From contig NZ_CP029608.1 of assembly GCF_003352185.1 (NCBI RefSeq), forward strand, positions 3,100,001 to 3,164,000: a stretch of 64,000 nucleotides of DNA, given 5' to 3'. Position 1 is the first letter of the stretch. The number at the start of each line of letters is the position of its first letter. Of this stretch, positions 62,678 to 64,000 are shown in pieces. The notes under the pieces are model-generated. The model ran no database searches and was not told where the DNA came from. It saw nothing but the letters and a program-made list of their open reading frames with translations. The position numbers and the translations under genes were made by a program. This stretch comes from Pseudomonas kribbensis. Lineage in GTDB: Bacteria; Pseudomonadota; Gammaproteobacteria; Pseudomonadales; Pseudomonadaceae.

Positions 62678-64000
62678 ATGCGCTGGCCGGACTGATTCAA
62701 CGGCGTGTGGGGCTGAGCCTGCTGGCGCTCGGCGTCATGCTGCTCGGGGCTTTCGCGTACTTCCAGTTGCCGGTAGCGCCGCTGCCGACGGTGGATTTCC
62801 CGACCATTCAGGTCACCGCCAAACTCTCCGGGGCAAGCGCCGAAACCATGGCCTCGTCGGTGGCAACCCCACTGGAACGGGCCTTCGCCGCCGTGCCGCA
62901 AGTCACTTCGATGACCTCGTCCAGCGCCGCCGGCAAGACCCAGGTGGTGCTGCAGTTCGACCTGTCGCGGGACATCGACGGCGCCGCGCAGGACGTACAG
63001 ACGGCGATCAACACCGCCACGCCGAACCTGCCCAAGACCATGTCCAGCGCGCCGACCTTCAACAAGGTCAACCCGGCCGAAGGCACCGTGCTGTCGCTGG
63101 CGGTGACTTCGCCGACCCGCACGCTGCCGGAACTGGATCGCTACGCCGACAACTACATTGCCCAGCGCCTGTCGCAAATGCCCGGCGTCGGGCTGGTGGA
63201 TTTCCATGGCGAGCAGAAACCGGCGGTGCGCGTGCAGATCGATCCCGATGCGCTGGCCGCTCGCGGCCTGACGCTGGAAGATGTGCGCAGTGTCATCGGC
63301 GTCAGCACCCTCGATCAACCCAAGGGCACCCTCGATGGCCAGAGCCGTTCGATCACCCTTGGTGCGACTGACCAGTTGCTCAATCCTCAGCATTATCGCG
63401 ACCAGGTCGTTGCCTATAAAAACGGCATGCCGATCAAGCTCGGCGATCTGGGCCGGGTGATCGCCGGAGCCGAGGACACCCAGCAAGCCGCGCAACTGGG
63501 CGGCGAACCGACGGTCATCGTCGACATCCACAAGCAACCGGGTTTCAACCTGCTGTCGACCATCGCCACGATCAAGGCCAAGTTGCCCGAGCTGACCGCG
63601 TCCTTACCTCGCGACGTGCAGGTGCAAGTGGTGGGCGACCGCACCCAGACCATCGAAGCGTCGGTCAATGACATGCAGTTCACCTTGCTGCTGTCGATTG
63701 CGCTGGTGGTCGTGGTGATTTTCGTGTTCCTGCGCAAGGCCACCGCCACGCTGATTCCCAGCCTGACCATTCCGCTGTCGCTGGTGGCCACGTTCGGCGT
63801 CATGTATTTGCTCGGCTACAGCCTCGACAACCTGTCGATCATGGGCCTGGCGATTGCCGTCGGGTTCGTGGTGGACGACGCCATCGTGGTGATGGAAAAC
63901 ATCGTCCGACACCTGGAGATGGGCAAGTCGCGCCTGCAATCGGCAGTCGATGGCTTGCGCGAGGTGGGCTTCACTATCGTCTCGATGACGGTGTCGTTGA
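62674..64000 (+). CDS. RND efflux pump, MdtB/MuxB-like (cut by window end)
   Basis: The first 442 residues of an inner-membrane HAE1-type pump, open to the last base. MNALAGLIQRRVGLSLLALG begins helix 1; LPLPTVDFPTIQV-type text (APLPTVDFPTIQV) and SSVATPLERAF are porter-domain signatures of the MdtB/MuxB group. The proton-relay Asp pair is present in VGFVVDDAIVVMENI (helix 4). The ATG overlaps the adaptor stop. A second pump gene may follow beyond the window, as in mdtBC and muxBC. Confidence 0.9.
   Translation, partial: MNALAGLIQRRVGLSLLALGVMLLGAFAYFQLPVAPLPTVDFPTIQVTAKLSGASAETMASSVATPLERAFAAVPQVTSMTSSSAAGKTQVVLQFDLSRDIDGAAQDVQTAINTATPNLPKTMSSAPTFNKVNPAEGTVLSLAVTSPTRTLPELDRYADNYIAQRLSQMPGVGLVDFHGEQKPAVRVQIDPDALAARGLTLEDVRSVIGVSTLDQPKGTLDGQSRSITLGATDQLLNPQHYRDQVVAYKNGMPIKLGDLGRVIAGAEDTQQAAQLGGEPTVIVDIHKQPGFNLLSTIATIKAKLPELTASLPRDVQVQVVGDRTQTIEASVNDMQFTLLLSIALVVVVIFVFLRKATATLIPSLTIPLSLVATFGVMYLLGYSLDNLSIMGLAIAVGFVVDDAIVVMENIVRHLEMGKSRLQSAVDGLREVGFTIVSMTVSL

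Overview
The window looks like the chromosome of a Pseudomonas of the fluorescens lineage. The evidence is high GC, long GC-rich genes with antisense shadow frames, OprD and OprB porins, a membrane PQQ glucose dehydrogenase, a mexCD-oprJ efflux locus with both its NfxB-type and EsrC-type repressors, and a DUF6124-type small protein. Species cannot be assigned from the sequence alone. There are no rRNA genes, CRISPR arrays or intact insertion sequences. The only tRNA gene found is the selenocysteine tRNA.

Layout. (1) 1-2891: the end of a FAN1-type VRR-NUC nuclease, translationally coupled to a nuclease-XPD/DinG-like helicase. (2) 2902-7463: a PAS-PAS hybrid histidine kinase, a CPA1 cation/proton antiporter and a PatB/MalY-type C-S lyase. 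(3) 7683-16737: a complete selenocysteine module, fdnG (in-frame UGA plus SECIS)-fdnH-fdnI-fdhE-selA-selB-selC. (4) 16749-25120: OprD porin with a two-component system, an unknown protein with a DUF3313 lipoprotein, then gcd-oprB for periplasmic glucose oxidation and sugar entry. (5) 25378-27271: a class V aminotransferase and a thymidylate-kinase-like P-loop protein. (6) 27272-34329: nfxB / mexC-mexD-oprJ / esrC. (7) 34545-35913: beta-carbonic anhydrase, a DUF6124-type gene and its structured leader with a possible 37-codon upstream ORF.

(8) 36109-42739 is a strikingly AT-rich accessory block and the most interesting part of the window. It holds an RloC/PrrC-like ABC-ATPase anticodon nuclease with a zinc-hook CxxC, a DUF7079-like small protein, an orphan Imm50-type immunity protein bracketed by GGGACAG repeats, and a 1003-residue SF2 helicase with a C-terminal PD-(D/E)xK-like segment. 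I read it as a defence island.

(9) 43055-46294: a four-gene ABC importer of the PhnCDE type whose binding protein resembles the 'putative selenate' group, which would fit the selenoprotein module. (10) 46395-58508: LysR/SDR divergon, an orphan pqiA pair, an alpha/beta hydrolase, a GST, further LysR regulators, a cupin, a 48-residue membrane peptide, GNAT, a GABA-type permease, ohr, a LysE exporter and a two-component kinase. (11) 58486-64000: two divergent OmpR-type regulators and a second tripartite RND system (outer membrane factor, adaptor, MdtB/MuxB-type pump) that runs off the window.
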